A DNA stretch of 64,000 bases from Acipenser ruthenus (lineage: Eukaryota > Chordata > Actinopteri > Acipenseriformes > Acipenseridae): positions 4,152,492 through 4,216,491 of the forward strand of contig NC_081198.1 of NCBI RefSeq assembly GCF_902713425.1. Reading direction: 5' to 3'. The translations under genes were made by a program, and so were the position numbers. The notes under the pieces are model-generated. The model ran no database searches and had not been told where the DNA came from. It saw nothing but the letters and a program-made list of their open reading frames with translations. Each line of letters opens with the position of its first letter. Within the stretch, counting starts at the first letter, position 1. Of the stretch, positions 25,449 to 37,466 are shown piece by piece.

Positions 25449-27893
25449 CTAGTCAAGGCACACGTAAGGCAAAATATTCAACTTTCCTTCGTCTCTATAA
25501 GGGTCCAATGAAATACACCGCGCCCAGTCATACCAATTTCCTTTGTCGTCATAACAACCGTTAACTCCCTGCCAGTTTTGAGTGTGCAGTCGAGCCACGT
25601 CCTCCATTGAGACCTCTCGGATGACTCCAGAAATACTGGTGCTAGGCTCTGTTGGCAGCACTAGAGAAGGCTGTGAAGTGGGGCAGCAGTCCCTCAAGTG
25701 TTCACGGTATTCTTGAGGCTCCAAGCTGGAGAAGGACCACCTGTGACACTGGCTGCTCAGGTATTTTTGAATGATCTTGTTTTTGGCAAACTCCTTCCAG
25801 TCCTGCTTGTCCATGCTGTCCCAAATCTGCAAGTTCCTCTCCCGCAGCTCGGAAACTTGACCGCAGCTAACCGCCAGTACCCCAACATCATGAGTGGCCG
25901 CTATTGTCTTCTGACTAGCTAGAATAATCTGCCCCGTCAAGGGGTTGTACGTTATTCTCCGTTCTTTTAACCTCCCTGGTCTTTCCATCGTGTCCGATTG
26001 TGGGCTGTCAAGGTTCACTCTGAAGTCTTTGAGCCTCCCCTTCTTTCTCCCTCTTTTGGGTTTGTTTTTTAAAGGAATCCTTTCCGTGTCTAAACAGTCT
26101 GTAGGCACTAGTGAACCGATATTGTCCTTAGGCTGGTTATAACCAATCTCGGGCAATATTGGGAGCTTTGTGTTCTGGTTATCAAAGGTTGAGGGCTGAG
26201 AACTACTGGTGTGCTGCACCTCTTCAACACGCTCCATCAGACTGACTGGGAAAGGCAGTGTTGACTGGGGCCACTTGTGATTCGCAGAGTAATCTGAAGC
26301 GACAGCAGCTGGGCTGTGTGGAGGTGTGCTACAACTGGCTGGGGAAATGGTCTCCAAACTTCCAGGTTCCTGAAATACTCTAGGCCAGGATTCGGGTTTC
26401 CCCAGCCAAGGGTTTGAGTGACCAGAATTGGGGCTAGGTGGCACTTTGTTGCTTCTGGCAAGATGCCTGTGATTGGCGACCTTGGGCACTGCTTTAGAAG
26501 AGGTGACGGGTCTATAGGGGAGGAAACCCGGGCTCGCTGACTCAGCTGTGGGGCTGGTGATGACCTCTGGGCTGTCCACTGCAGTGAACTCCTGTTTTAG
26601 GCGCATGTTGTATTGAGTGAAGGATAGGTCTTTGGTGGAAGGAGGAACATTCCTGTTGTCCACATCTGCAGACTTTGGAAAACAAGTTTCTGGAAAGGCC
26701 ATCTCCAGTGTGTCTGTGTCTGCCTCTGCAGTGACACCAGGAGCTACCACCATTGACTCCTGCCCGACCAGAGCGATCTTCCTCCAGGTTTTCAGCAGCC
26801 TTTTGGCTCGTTTGGAAAGATCTGTGTTCAAGGTCTTCTTACGCAAGTTGTTAATGTGTCTTCCCAATCTTGTTTCCTAAATAAATAAAAAAGTGAAATT
26901 AGTCAAATATAGCATATCATGTTCGACACTGATCAGACTGGTTGTGTGAGCAAACTGCCCAGTCCTACGCTTAAATCACTAAACTGGGAAATGGTAACTT
27001 ACCTAAAAATACCCAACACCTTCATACAGATAATGTACTAAGCATTAAAATAGATACATTACTGGAGTGTCTTACATCTGCTTTATTATTTGAATTGCTT
27101 AAAGTCACTACCTGGAAACACAAGTCCAGTGATTCAGAACTTGCCCGTAGATAGATTTGCTTTGCAGCTTGTTGATTTTGTGTGTACCAGTGCATGTGAA
27201 TTCATTCAAATATTGCTAAGCATTTTTTTTATAATTCTGTATTGGGATTTATGGCCAAAGAAAACAGGCATACCTCAAGTTCTTCTTTAGTAATGGGGTA
27301 TTTCTCCAGCATTGCGATAACTTCCGCCACTGTCTTCATGCACAATACCTAATTCACAAGCAGCAGTACATTCAATTAGAATTCACCAAAATAACTTTGT
27401 TCATGATTTATTTATTTATTTATTTATTGGTATACACTGAATATTTTATATTTTTAATGTTGTGTTAGATAATGATCTTTATCCTTGATCTGTTTGACCT
27501 ACAGGAGAGATCATTAAACCTGTTGCTTTACTGAGCCTCATAACAAAATGTTATATTGGGACTGAGTGCATAAATTACACATTAAACCTGAATTATATGA
27601 GATGTTAAAAGATCAGAAACATTGCAATATGCAGAACACATGTTTGTGTGTTGTTGACTGAATTATTTCTAATGCAAAAGGAGCACCTGACACATTCTGT
27701 AATATAAAAAGCTGCATCTCCCTACACTTGCAGTCAGTTTAAGTCACAATGGGAATCTCAACAATTATATTTCTCTAAAATGATAACTGCAGAATGGTCA
27801 CTCTTTAGAACTAGCTTCTTGGCTTGGAGCCCTCACATTGTATTAATTCAGTCCTGGCTACCAAGGGCTACTCCCCATGTCATGATACAGGTT

Positions 27894-27962
<69 letters not shown>

Positions 27963-28528
27963 TGTGTGTGTACATGGGGAAGTATTTCTTGTGGGTTTAG
28001 AATGTTCTCATTTTGTTTGCAGTTATGAATGAGAAAGATTTTAGCATCTTGCTTTAATAACACGTTCTGAGGTATTGCTATTATTTCGGTAACTGTTGCT
28101 TTTTGTAAATCCAACATACTTTGTAGTAGTGCGGGAAATGGTACTTAATTGACAAGAATATGGATAGCGTTTAAGATACTCTACAATAAATAGTGGCTAA
28201 TATTACCTGGAATTAATCTTTCAAAAACACACTCAGAAAACGCCCACCCCATCCCTTCATCCCAAACTGGCAAATGTGGTAGAAGTTAACCAAAGATAAA
28301 TAAAAATTAAAACATATTAATGGAAGATTCAATTGCATATGTTAGATTAATAATGCAATAAGGCCGCATGAAGCCAAATACTACCGCTACTAGTTGGAAA
28401 ACGAAAGTGAAGTTTCATATTTAAATGTTAAGCCCCTCATTCAGTCTTACATTAGCATCCCGGTCTATCGATTGAAGCAATAGCTCCTTTAGCTGAAGTG
28501 GAGAAGGAGAAGCATCGCTATGATACAT
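25449..28528 (-). CDS. med26: Mediator complex subunit 26-like protein (TFIIS N-terminal/LW domain)
   Basis: Three minus-strand exons, 28528-28451, 27348-27274 and 26876-25449, join in phase 0 to 526 residues; human MED26 is 600 with the same three-exon layout. Residues about 9-95 form the TFIIS N-terminal (LW) domain, with LLLQSIDRDAN, MLEKYPITKEELEETRLGR and LSKRAKRLLKTW. This domain recruits elongation factors to Mediator (family knowledge). The middle is serine/proline-rich with a basic patch (KNKPKRGRKKGRLKDF). The C-terminus keeps the MED26 signature NGCYDDKGNWYDW and LNILPYVCLD, the part that binds core Mediator. The start is the ATG at 28528. The gene stands between STIL and TAL1, where human has no MED26; human MED26 is on 19p13. 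It could therefore be a duplicate (ohnologue) rather than the one-to-one MED26 orthologue. Confidence 0.92.
27897..27971. repeat. (AT)n(GT)n microsatellite
   Basis: AT run followed by GT units in intron 1 of the MED26-like gene. Confidence 0.95.
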
Positions 28529-28699
28529 TATTTAGAGATTATGTAGTACTTGGAAAACGACGCTTCTCCCCCGCTAGTTATCCTCCAAGCATGAAGTTAA
28601 CTTACAGTTTCACACAAACAACTTCCTCACCTCCCAGCAACCACGCCCATTCCACTGCCAATGTACGCCGCAACGTCACCATGCATGTGACATCTTGGT

Positions 28700-28708
28700 C
28701 GCCATCTT
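28700..28708 (-). promoter_or_regulatory. YY1-type motif in the MED26-like promoter
   Basis: On the minus strand AAGATGGCG lies about 175 nt upstream of the start codon, typical of housekeeping 5' leaders. A GGTGACGTT CRE-like half site lies about 25 nt downstream in the same direction. Confidence 0.45.
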
Positions 28709-29458
28709 AGTAAGGTCAAGATCTTACCTTGCTGAATTGGGAAATAGATACATGCCTCGCAGTAGGGCTTAGAAAAACATTTTCTTATTTATTTATTTAT
28801 TTATTTACCAATTAAATATATATGTTTTAGTAATAACAAGCTAGATTTTTTTTATTATTATTATTTTAAGATTATTCACAATGGTGTAGCCTAGAAGTAT
28901 ACCCACCAGTTAATGCTGAAATTAAATGTTCTGATAAAAATAAGAAACGCCGTGTATATATTCATGCATTCATCCATGTGTTGCAATATAAAAAACATCT
29001 TAAACTTGTCAGCTGGGTACCCTCACTGCAGCCAGCCCTCTGCGGTCTGCAGGCGCTGCAGCGTGGTTTCCTGCCAGCCACTGCAGGGCGCTAACTGTGA
29101 CACAGAGAATGCCTTCCCCGGCGTGACGCTCCTGCGCACTGCTGATACTAACGCGTGCTGCCAGAACTACACGGAGCGGTCGTGACTCAGTGATTCCTGG
29201 GACAGACAAAAAAGGATAAGCAGTTAAGCACGGATGATGGTCGTGACGCGAAAAGTCTGTGTTCAATGTGTTCATTGATTAGTTTTTCAGGACGCAATGC
29301 ATTCTTCAGTTTCGCTTCCACTATCCATCCAATAACAATATCATGCATTATACGCTTTAACCGACTGATCTATTCAGCATATAATCCCCACCCTGTGGTG
29401 CTGGATATTGCAGGTTATTATTGTTGCATCAGCTTCATAGTCTGTTTCGATAATACTG

Positions 29459-29460
<2 letters not shown>

Positions 29461-29551
<91 letters not shown>
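29461..29551. repeat. (AT)n microsatellite
   Basis: About 45 AT units, one of the longest pure runs in the window; an ATT tract follows at 29580-29630. Confidence 0.97.
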
Positions 29552-29553
<2 letters not shown>

Positions 29554-29579
29554 CAATTTACAACAAAGGAAAAACTCTG

Positions 29580-29632
<53 letters not shown>

Positions 29633-30283
29633 AAAGGATTGTGTTAACTCAGTGTTACCAAATAACAGTGTAAAGTCAATAAATAAGTAAGATGTGTTTA
29701 ACATCTGTTGTATAAGATGTTTAATTTATTTTTATACTGGACAGGTATAGGCTATACCAACATATCATAAAGACGAGTGTAAAATCCATCTGATTGAATG
29801 CATAGGCGGACATGACCAGAAAACAAAGCAGACTGAAACGGCATTTTTGGTTATTTAGTATGTTTGGGGTAGGCTACCGATAGATAGCCTAAACGCAATT
29901 AAACTATACCTTCTCAGCACGATTTAACCTCGAAATAACTTCATATAAATGATCAAAATCTTGCAGACTGCTATAATATAAAATATGTATTGATAGTGTT
30001 CTTAGTTTTAAAACTTTTAAATACCCACATCAAGGATTCTGTGCAAAATAGCATTTACAGTTCGTACACTGTCTACAATTGTGTCTTTATGTCACGAATA
30101 ATTGGAACTGGAAATACATAAACATGCATGTTACCGACATGTATTATTATTATTATTATTTTAGGACTATATTGGAAAAGCAGTCAAATATTTATACAAA
30201 TGCTACTAAATCATACAGGATAACATTAAAGTATATGAGGGCTTTGCGCTTTAATCTGCTTTTATCGGTTTTGAATTTAAGAA

Positions 30284-30315
30284 ACACACGCACACGCACA
30301 CGCACACGCACACGC

Positions 30316-30410
<95 letters not shown>
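30284..30410. repeat. Compound (CACACG)n(CA)n(TA)n microsatellite
   Basis: CACACG units grade into CA and then TA units, a three-step compound tract. Confidence 0.97.
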
Positions 30411-30414
<4 letters not shown>

Positions 30415-31389
30415 TTGTACACATTGTGTATTCTGAATCTAATAAGATGTAGGGCTATTGACATCAAGGATCACCTTGAAAGAAGTTCACGTTTTATTTT
30501 GCTTGTAGGATAAAGACAGTTTAATAAAGACATGTTATCGGTTGCCATACCAGTTAAATGCTGGGAGCCACAGTTTACCGTTTGCAGTCACCGTGGGTTT
30601 GATTCCCAGATGATTATATAACTGAAGGTCAGAGAGGAATTGATAATGTCTTATCTCTTTCGACAGGGTGCGGGGCCCTTCGAGATTTATAATGGTGGCT
30701 CTTAATATCGCCTGGCATCCCCACATACATAAAACCATAACAAAAAAAGAGGTATTAGAAGGTATCTCATTTCAATTACCACGCAAATTAAGATTTTTGT
30801 TTAAACGGGAATATCGTGTATCGTCAGCCCTAATGCTCAGAATCTACTGTCCTCGTCTCTTAACTGCAAAACACCAGCTTTAGTTGTCGTGGGAAAGTCG
30901 CCTGTAGAATATGCCGTTGACAGGCTATCTACACAGATCTAATCAATTTAATGTACTGGGTGATTTGTGCCCTGCAAAACGGCATATTATTGTGTCTATA
31001 TAACCCATCCCTTTAAAACAATCGTATCCATCTGATTGTTTAAGGGCAGCGTAAAGCACAGCTTTGTTGCATCCGCGTACACAATGAGCAGGTATTTGAC
31101 ACATCATCCTTCTTTAACGGTGTTGCTCAATCATTGTGCGCTACCAGATGTTTTTAAAGTAGCGGGAAAAATAGATACATATAAATACATATAAATAATA
31201 TGTATAAATTATATAATAAATGTCCTTAACTGCCCTAAAAATAAACAAATACAAAAACAATACCTTGTTTACCGAGCCAACAGCCTATCTCAACAATGTA
31301 TTTAGCTCTAAATTTAAGTCGGTCCGAAATACACATGTGGAAGAAAAATAAATATCGAATGTGGGCAGGTTGTGGTGGGTTTTTGAGCA

Positions 31390-31410
31390 CCCCCCCCCCC
31401 CCCCCCCCCC
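31390..31410. repeat. Poly(C) run
   Basis: About 21 consecutive C, roughly 160-180 bp upstream of the candidate TAL1 promoter. A complementary-type G-run occurs at 49316-49336. Confidence 0.95.
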
Positions 31411-31567
31411 CGGCTGCAGTACGCAGGTTTTAAAATGCAAGGTATTCCAAAGTTATTCCTACAATATTCTCTGCTTTCCCCTTGACAAAATTGCCCAATA
31501 ATAATGAATGATTTCATAAATAATGGGTTTAGTGGCTTATCGGGTCGGGATGGCCAGTGCTGTTCTC

Positions 31568-31573
31568 TTATCT
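31568..31573 (-). promoter_or_regulatory. GATA motif in the candidate TAL1 promoter 1a
   Basis: TTATCT (AGATAA on the minus strand) is followed by CGCCCGG, about 180 nt before a good donor at 31754. Mammalian TAL1 promoter 1a is known to use a GATA site just upstream of its start. The match is by arrangement, not alignment. Confidence 0.5.
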
Positions 31574-31599
31574 CGCCCGGACACATTGCTCCCTGGTGT

Positions 31600-31754
31600 T
31601 CCGCTCCACATACTAAATAGCAAACTGGACGTGCTGTGGAATTATATACAAATCCACATCCACCTTCAGACAGCACTTACTGCTCCACAATATCAGACAT
31701 GGATGGCCCTACACAAAATGGCTCCACGCAATTTCTAACATCAAAATACAAACG
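31600..31754 (+). other. tal1: Probable non-coding first exon of TAL1 (5' end approximate)
   Basis: A G+C-richer block ends AACG before GTAAGT at 31755, lying 2.6 kb before the acceptor at 34361. TAL1 genes typically begin with non-coding exons. The transcription start is inferred from the GATA motif. Confidence 0.45.
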
Positions 31755-32953
31755 GTAAGTTCGTATTGCTGGACAGTATTTTTTTAGCTGAATTATTAGC
31801 TGGGCTGTATTTTTATTGAGTTATCAATCATATTTGTAGGCCTATTTTTTCCTTTTATTAAAACGAAAGAACTTAATTTGGGCCTTTTGGTAAGTACTTG
31901 TTAAAAACGAATGAAACTGGGTGTATGTAGCCATTTGTGGTTAAAACAGCCTCTTTTTTTTTAACGATTTCATATTTTTTTGCGGCAGTTTGCTTAAATA
32001 TTCATAACAACCAAGCAAGGTTTTTTTGTGGTTGATGGTTTGGCTTGTGAGTAATATCATATCAAAGTGTGTATTTTCATCTTGTTAAATTTTAATTCTT
32101 ATGAAAGAATATCTACAAATAACGGTATCTTCTCCAACTAAAATTAACTAACTTTAGCCTACATATTTCATAATGCGGTTTTGATAATAGACGGGGAAAC
32201 TCAGAGGATTATTTTCAATATCTTCAAACATATTTTTCGTGTGAATAAATAAATCCAGGAAAATTTTGATTTTGCCAATATAAACCATGAAATACAAAAA
32301 TAGTTGTAGTATTATTTTTTGTATTGTTCTTGTGTAAACTATTCCTGTGGTCTCCTAACCACGCCATTGGGAGGATCCAAAAATAGCAACGTTTTGAAAT
32401 ATCTATTGTTCAGTGTACGCTGTGATGTACAGTGAAATGCAAAATAATTAGAGTTATAAGAAATAGAGGTAAAATGAACGTCTGTGCCACACAAAATAAA
32501 ACAGAAACATTGATTGGGGATGGTTCTTCTGTGTATTGTTTTTTTGTTTGTTTGTTTTTTTATCTCGTCATCTTAAAACGCGAAAAGTAATACATTATTC
32601 TAGGCCCAGTTTGAGTAAAAAAGTGAATGTATTATGTAATCTAGCAGTCCATTCGTGACGAGATGTTTCGATATAAATGTTATTAATAAAACCGAGAATT
32701 ACGAAACGTTTCCGAAAACAATTGTAAATTACGATAATGAGCATTCGCTGGAAATGTATCTCATTTGAAAGTTGTGGGTGTAGCAATTCTATTTCGAACA
32801 CGACACAGCCCTCCAACAAATCATCGGAAATACAAATAACTGGAATGTATTGCCATCTCAAAAACATGTTTCATTCCCAATAACTGGAATTGGTTATATA
32901 GAATTAGCTTTGAATGGAATATGGTTATTGTATGTTGTGTTTGTGTTATAGGT

Positions 32954-32955
<2 letters not shown>

Positions 32956-33012
<57 letters not shown>
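32956..33012. repeat. (AT)n microsatellite
   Basis: Pure AT run in the presumed first TAL1 intron. Confidence 0.95.
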
Positions 33013-33013
<1 letters not shown>

Positions 33014-34460
33014 CCTCATGAACCACAACATGTGGACACGTTTTTATGCTCAATTTATGTTTTATATTAGCCTATGTTAGATATTACCCTAATAATATAA
33101 ATAATATAAAATGGCTTTGATTTTTCATATTTATCTCGATTTTCTCTTACAATTGTCTTCTTTTATTATCCTATACGAATCCACTATTTAATTATAATTA
33201 CAAATCCACACCAACAAAACAGAGTTTAAAATAAAGCATCAAACTTATTTGAAAATAAATAAGCTGAGACTATGAAAAAAATTATGTAATTGTTTTCGCT
33301 TGTATTTAAACGCTATTTTAAAAAGCGCGTAACGAATTTAAACGGACTTTCAGTATATTACTATCTGCAATTCCTTGCCAGCTCTAATACTAGCCCGTGT
33401 AAATTGAAACAGCAAGGCAGGTGTTGGCATTAGATAATATTTTAACCGTTGTGCGTTATCAGTAACACAAAACCTGCTGAAAAAATGAAATGGAGATGTT
33501 TTATATAGGCTACAGATAAGTACAAAATTGCAACGAAGCCTACAAAATTGTAAGGAAGACTAGCAAACAAGTGACATATTTTTACCAATAAAACCTGTTT
33601 TGAGAAAGTTCTGTCTGTCTGTCTGTTTGCCTGACAGCTGACAGCTGCATTTTCGATTTCTGATGCGAAAAACTACGGTATTGATAGAAATTAGAATGAT
33701 GCAAAAAAAGTCTAATATTTTATTTATCTAAAGAAAACTGAGGTGTGAAATGCAATGTTAAGAATGCACAGCAACCAGAACACCCCTTGCTGATTGATAG
33801 TGGTAGGATTTATTTACAAAGATTAGCCAACTTTCACACAGAGGAATATGTTTACAAACGGTATTAGAATCCCAGTTCACGTATATGGTTTTAGAAAGGT
33901 TTTTAGTTTTATATCTGTTTAATCTATTGAAAAGGGTAAGATAAACAATCGGAATTCAAATGATTAAAATATTTTTTAAAGCTGTATAAAACCTCTGCTG
34001 TACGACATGATCATTTTCAGAATGGGAAAAAAAAAACTATAGGGCCTATTGTATTTGGCTTAAATGTAGGAATAAACAATTTAATTAAAACTAGATTTAA
34101 AAACAAAATACATATATATTGGATTTTAGTATGAATATGATTAAAAAGAATATGAACCACGTTTGATACGTAATTAAAATGTTGAGATATTATGTAAAGT
34201 TATGTCTTTTTGAAATGTATGCGTAAACACTAATAGTCTACAATATGCGCCCTGAAAGTACATTATGCATGGTCTTTGCTATTGCTAAATACAGTGTTGC
34301 ATGAAATGACCGCTATCCACCAACATTGTAACATCGCTGGCTTCTCTTTCGTTTGCTTTAGGTGACCTCGCAGAATACCACTCCGTTGCTTTTATTTTCT
34401 AAACCGTTTTTGGGTGGTTGTTAACTTTTATGCTAGATTATATCTGTTTCCAACCACGAA

Positions 34461-35445
34461 ATGATGGAGAAACTGAAACCAGAGCTTTGCCCAAACAGCC
34501 TGGGGGATGTGAAGTCTCCCCATCACGATTTTCTTAAAGAGACTGAGGCGTGTGAAAAACAGGAAAGCACGACAGCCCCGGACAAGGACCTGCAGGGCGA
34601 GGGGGCCCCGGGAGACCACCAAAACGGGACGCGTATCATTATTAATGGGGTTACCAAGGAAACGGCGTACAATGCCAGCGAACATGAAAAGGAAATGGCA
34701 GTGATAGACTTGGCCAGGAGAGGAGGGATTGTGGATATAAAAGGCAGCGAACAGAAAGGAGATATCATCCAGAAGGTGCAGACCACGGAGCTGTGTAGAC
34801 CACCGATACACCTACCGTTGCCTCCCCGAGACCTTGTGAGGGAATCTCGAATGGTGCAGCTAAGCCCACCCGGTTTTCCTCTCACAGGCAGAGCGATGCT
34901 TTACAGTAACGTTGCGCAGCCTCTCTCCACTATTAACAGGTAGGCTACTTGTCTGTTTTTTTTAATTCTTTGCATTTTAATGTACGTTTTATTGAATGCA
35001 TGTTTTATTTATTTATTCATTTATGTAATTATTATAGATTATTACAGTTACATTATTTATAAACTACATTTTTTTGCTCGCGTGTTTCTTTCTTTTAAGC
35101 GTTCTTAATTTACAATTGTAATTGTTTACTTAAAAAATATAATTAAGTTAAGCAGTTGATGCGTTTGGCTATTTATTTATGTATGTATGTATGTATGTAT
35201 GTATGTATGTATGTATGTATGTATGTATGTATGTATGTATGTATGTATTTATTATTGTAGTCTGTCAAATTGACAAATTGTGTTGGTGAATATATATATT
35301 TTTTAAATCACTAGAAATAATAAACAATGTAAACCATTTACAAAACAGAGGGGTCTGCTTATTTCATTCGGCCTATGATATGAACTCTACTGAATCGAAT
35401 TTGAAAATGAATTTGACGCCATTACGGTTTGATGTTGAGAGTCTG

Positions 35446-35496
<51 letters not shown>

Positions 35497-37466
35497 TTCA
35501 GTTACTGCTTGTCACGTGTCAATGGAAACTGTTGTTTAAAAACGGAACATTTCTTTTTGAACGTTTGAAGTGTTTTCCGAAATCGAAGCTGTTCACACTG
35601 ACACTTGTTATTATGCTTAAAGTGTCCTTTTGAAAGCTCCTTTTATTATTCCAATGTAGAATGTCCCTACTATTCATTCTTTTCACATGCACACTTCAAT
35701 AATTCAGTGCCAGCACTTTCTTTAGACAACCCACTCAACCTGAATATTGCAATTGCAAAGTACCTGAAAGAAATATATATTTTTATCTGCTAATACAAGT
35801 CAAGTCATTTATAACATAACATAGATTTTTCCTCTCTTGGGAAACACATTGGATTGCATCAACCACCTATCCTTGGTTATCCTGGGATTCTATACATAAA
35901 TGGTACATCCAATCAAGTGGATTCTTCAGTGTGCTAAAACGCTCTAATAAAATCCAGCTGTGGTTTATCACGGATAAAGGTCAATGAAATTAATCTTTCC
36001 TGTGAACTGTTTGATTTTCTTATTGAGTGGCCCATGCATCATTTCACTCAAGCCTGAGATACACTCGTGCAATGCTACCAGTATACTAACTTTATTATTT
36101 ATTCTTATATTATTTCACCAGTGGTTTTGGTCCAGACCCAGACCAGTACACCATGTTTCCCAACAACCGGATGAAACGGAGAACAGTCCCGTATGAAATG
36201 GAAGTGGCTGATGGTACGTGCTTGTGGTAAACATGCTAAAACGCACATTCAGCTAGCTGTTATGATCTGTTCTAAAGACAGTGGAAAGGGAAGTAAACAT
36301 GTCTTTAACATGACCTAGAGGGAAGACTACACTCAATCACTCTCTGATCTTCCCCTATGAGTGCCATCTGTCATTTATTAAAGAACACTTTCAATAGGAA
36401 ACCTTGGGCCTACCTGGACAGCAATTATTCACGACAAGTCTGTAAGGTGTTTCATTGTTCTGGATTGACCATTCCTCAATGATTATGCCAGCCTCCAATT
36501 CCTTCAGGGAAGTTGGGTGTAATATTTTGCAGTGCAGACTGATCCACAGAACAGAGTCTTGACTTTTGAAATTTGAGGATAAAGCATTTCATGAAAGCAC
36601 TTGTTGAAACGTTTGTCTACTTATAAGCACTAACCTATTCATTGTACATGGTGTAAAAGGACAGCGGTCAGCTGTGTCTCCATTCTCAATGGGCAAGGCA
36701 AAAAAACTGTCAGACATTAATGGAAGGCCCATTGCAGGTGTTCTGTCACTGTGTGCTTGCAACAGGGAGAGGAAGCTTTTAAATATTACAAGGGTTACAT
36801 TTAATTAGTTGTACAATGAACAAGGGTTGCACAAACTTTTTGGTTGAAAGATCCATACTGATGTCAAGGGAGTTTTTAAAGAGACATAAAATCGTGAACA
36901 CAAACCGATTAAAAGATTTCCAACTGCAACCTTAAGCTGACTAAATAGTAGCAAAGAAATCAGATAAAGCTAAAATACTGCATTACATTATAATATAAAA
37001 GAATCTTTTCTCTAATGCGTTCTCTCTCATTCTAGTTGCAGCTTCCCCGCCTAAGATAGTTCGGCGAATCTTTACCAACAGCCGAGAGCGATGGCGGCAG
37101 CAGAATGTGAACGGTGCTTTCGCTGAGCTCCGCAAACTGATCCCCACCCACCCTCCCGACAAGAAGCTGAGCAAGAACGAGATCCTGCGGCTCACCATGA
37201 AATACATCAACTTCCTCGCCAAGCTCCTGAGCGACCAGGAGGATGGGGAGGAGGGCAGCCAGCGAGGGAGACAGGGGCACGAGAGTGGCCTGGTGAGAGA
37301 GGACCTCCTTCAGATGCTGTCTCCCAACTCCAGCTGCGGTAGCTTGTTGGACGGAGACGCGAGCCCAGACAGCTTCACAGAGGAACAGGATTCAATAGAG
37401 TCCCGATCTGCAACTAGGAAAATGCACCATCCCACCCTGCCACTGGAGGGCGGTGGTCAGCGGTGA
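34461..37466 (+). CDS. tal1: TAL1/SCL basic helix-loop-helix transcription factor
   Basis: Coding exons 34461-34939, 36122-36213 and 37036-37466 join in phase to 333 residues; human TAL1 is 331. The first exon opens at an AG acceptor at 34360-34361, and I use the first of two tandem ATGs. Conserved blocks in order are [25 protein letters not shown] (the MAPK-site region around residue 130), GRAMLYS, and [10 protein letters not shown] with PYEME before the bHLH. The bHLH spans about 199-255: basic region [20 protein letters not shown], loop [12 protein letters not shown], helix 2 [16 protein letters not shown]. The tail keeps LSPNSSCGS and DGDASPDS. It binds E-boxes as a dimer with E proteins and nucleates the GATA/LMO2/LDB1 complex in blood and endothelium (family knowledge). 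TAL2 lacks such an N-terminus and LYL1 differs in these motifs, and STIL and PDZK1IP1 linkage agrees. Confidence 0.97.
35177..35247. repeat. (TATG)n tetranucleotide repeat
   Basis: About 17 TATG units in the intron between the first two coding exons of TAL1. Confidence 0.95.
35447..35496. repeat. (ATT)n microsatellite
   Basis: About 16 ATT units in the same TAL1 intron. Confidence 0.95.
35845..35985. repeat. Partial copy of a foldback MITE-like family
   Basis: Shares GGATTGCATCAACCA, CTTGGTTATCCTGGGATT and the right arm CTCTAATAAAATCCAGCTGT with the copy at about 48160-48375. The left arm is mostly lost. Confidence 0.6.

Larger units (their letters stand above)
28720..31560. other. Intergenic between the MED26-like gene and TAL1
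   Basis: Holds several simple repeats (29461-29551 AT, 29580-29630 ATT, 30284-30410 CACACG/CA/TA, 31390-31410 C-run). A CpG-containing stretch at about 29020-29190 has no recognisable gene. No exon of either neighbour was identified here. Confidence 0.6.

Noticed and set aside
29266-29556. Open frames made of alternating Ile-Tyr on both strands (also at 9310, 16893, 27780, 30079)
   Set aside because: They are translations of AT or CA microsatellites.
34428-34885. Minus-strand frames of 120-127 residues over TAL1 coding exon 1
   Set aside because: Antisense shadows of a G+C-richer coding exon; no start, splice or domain support.
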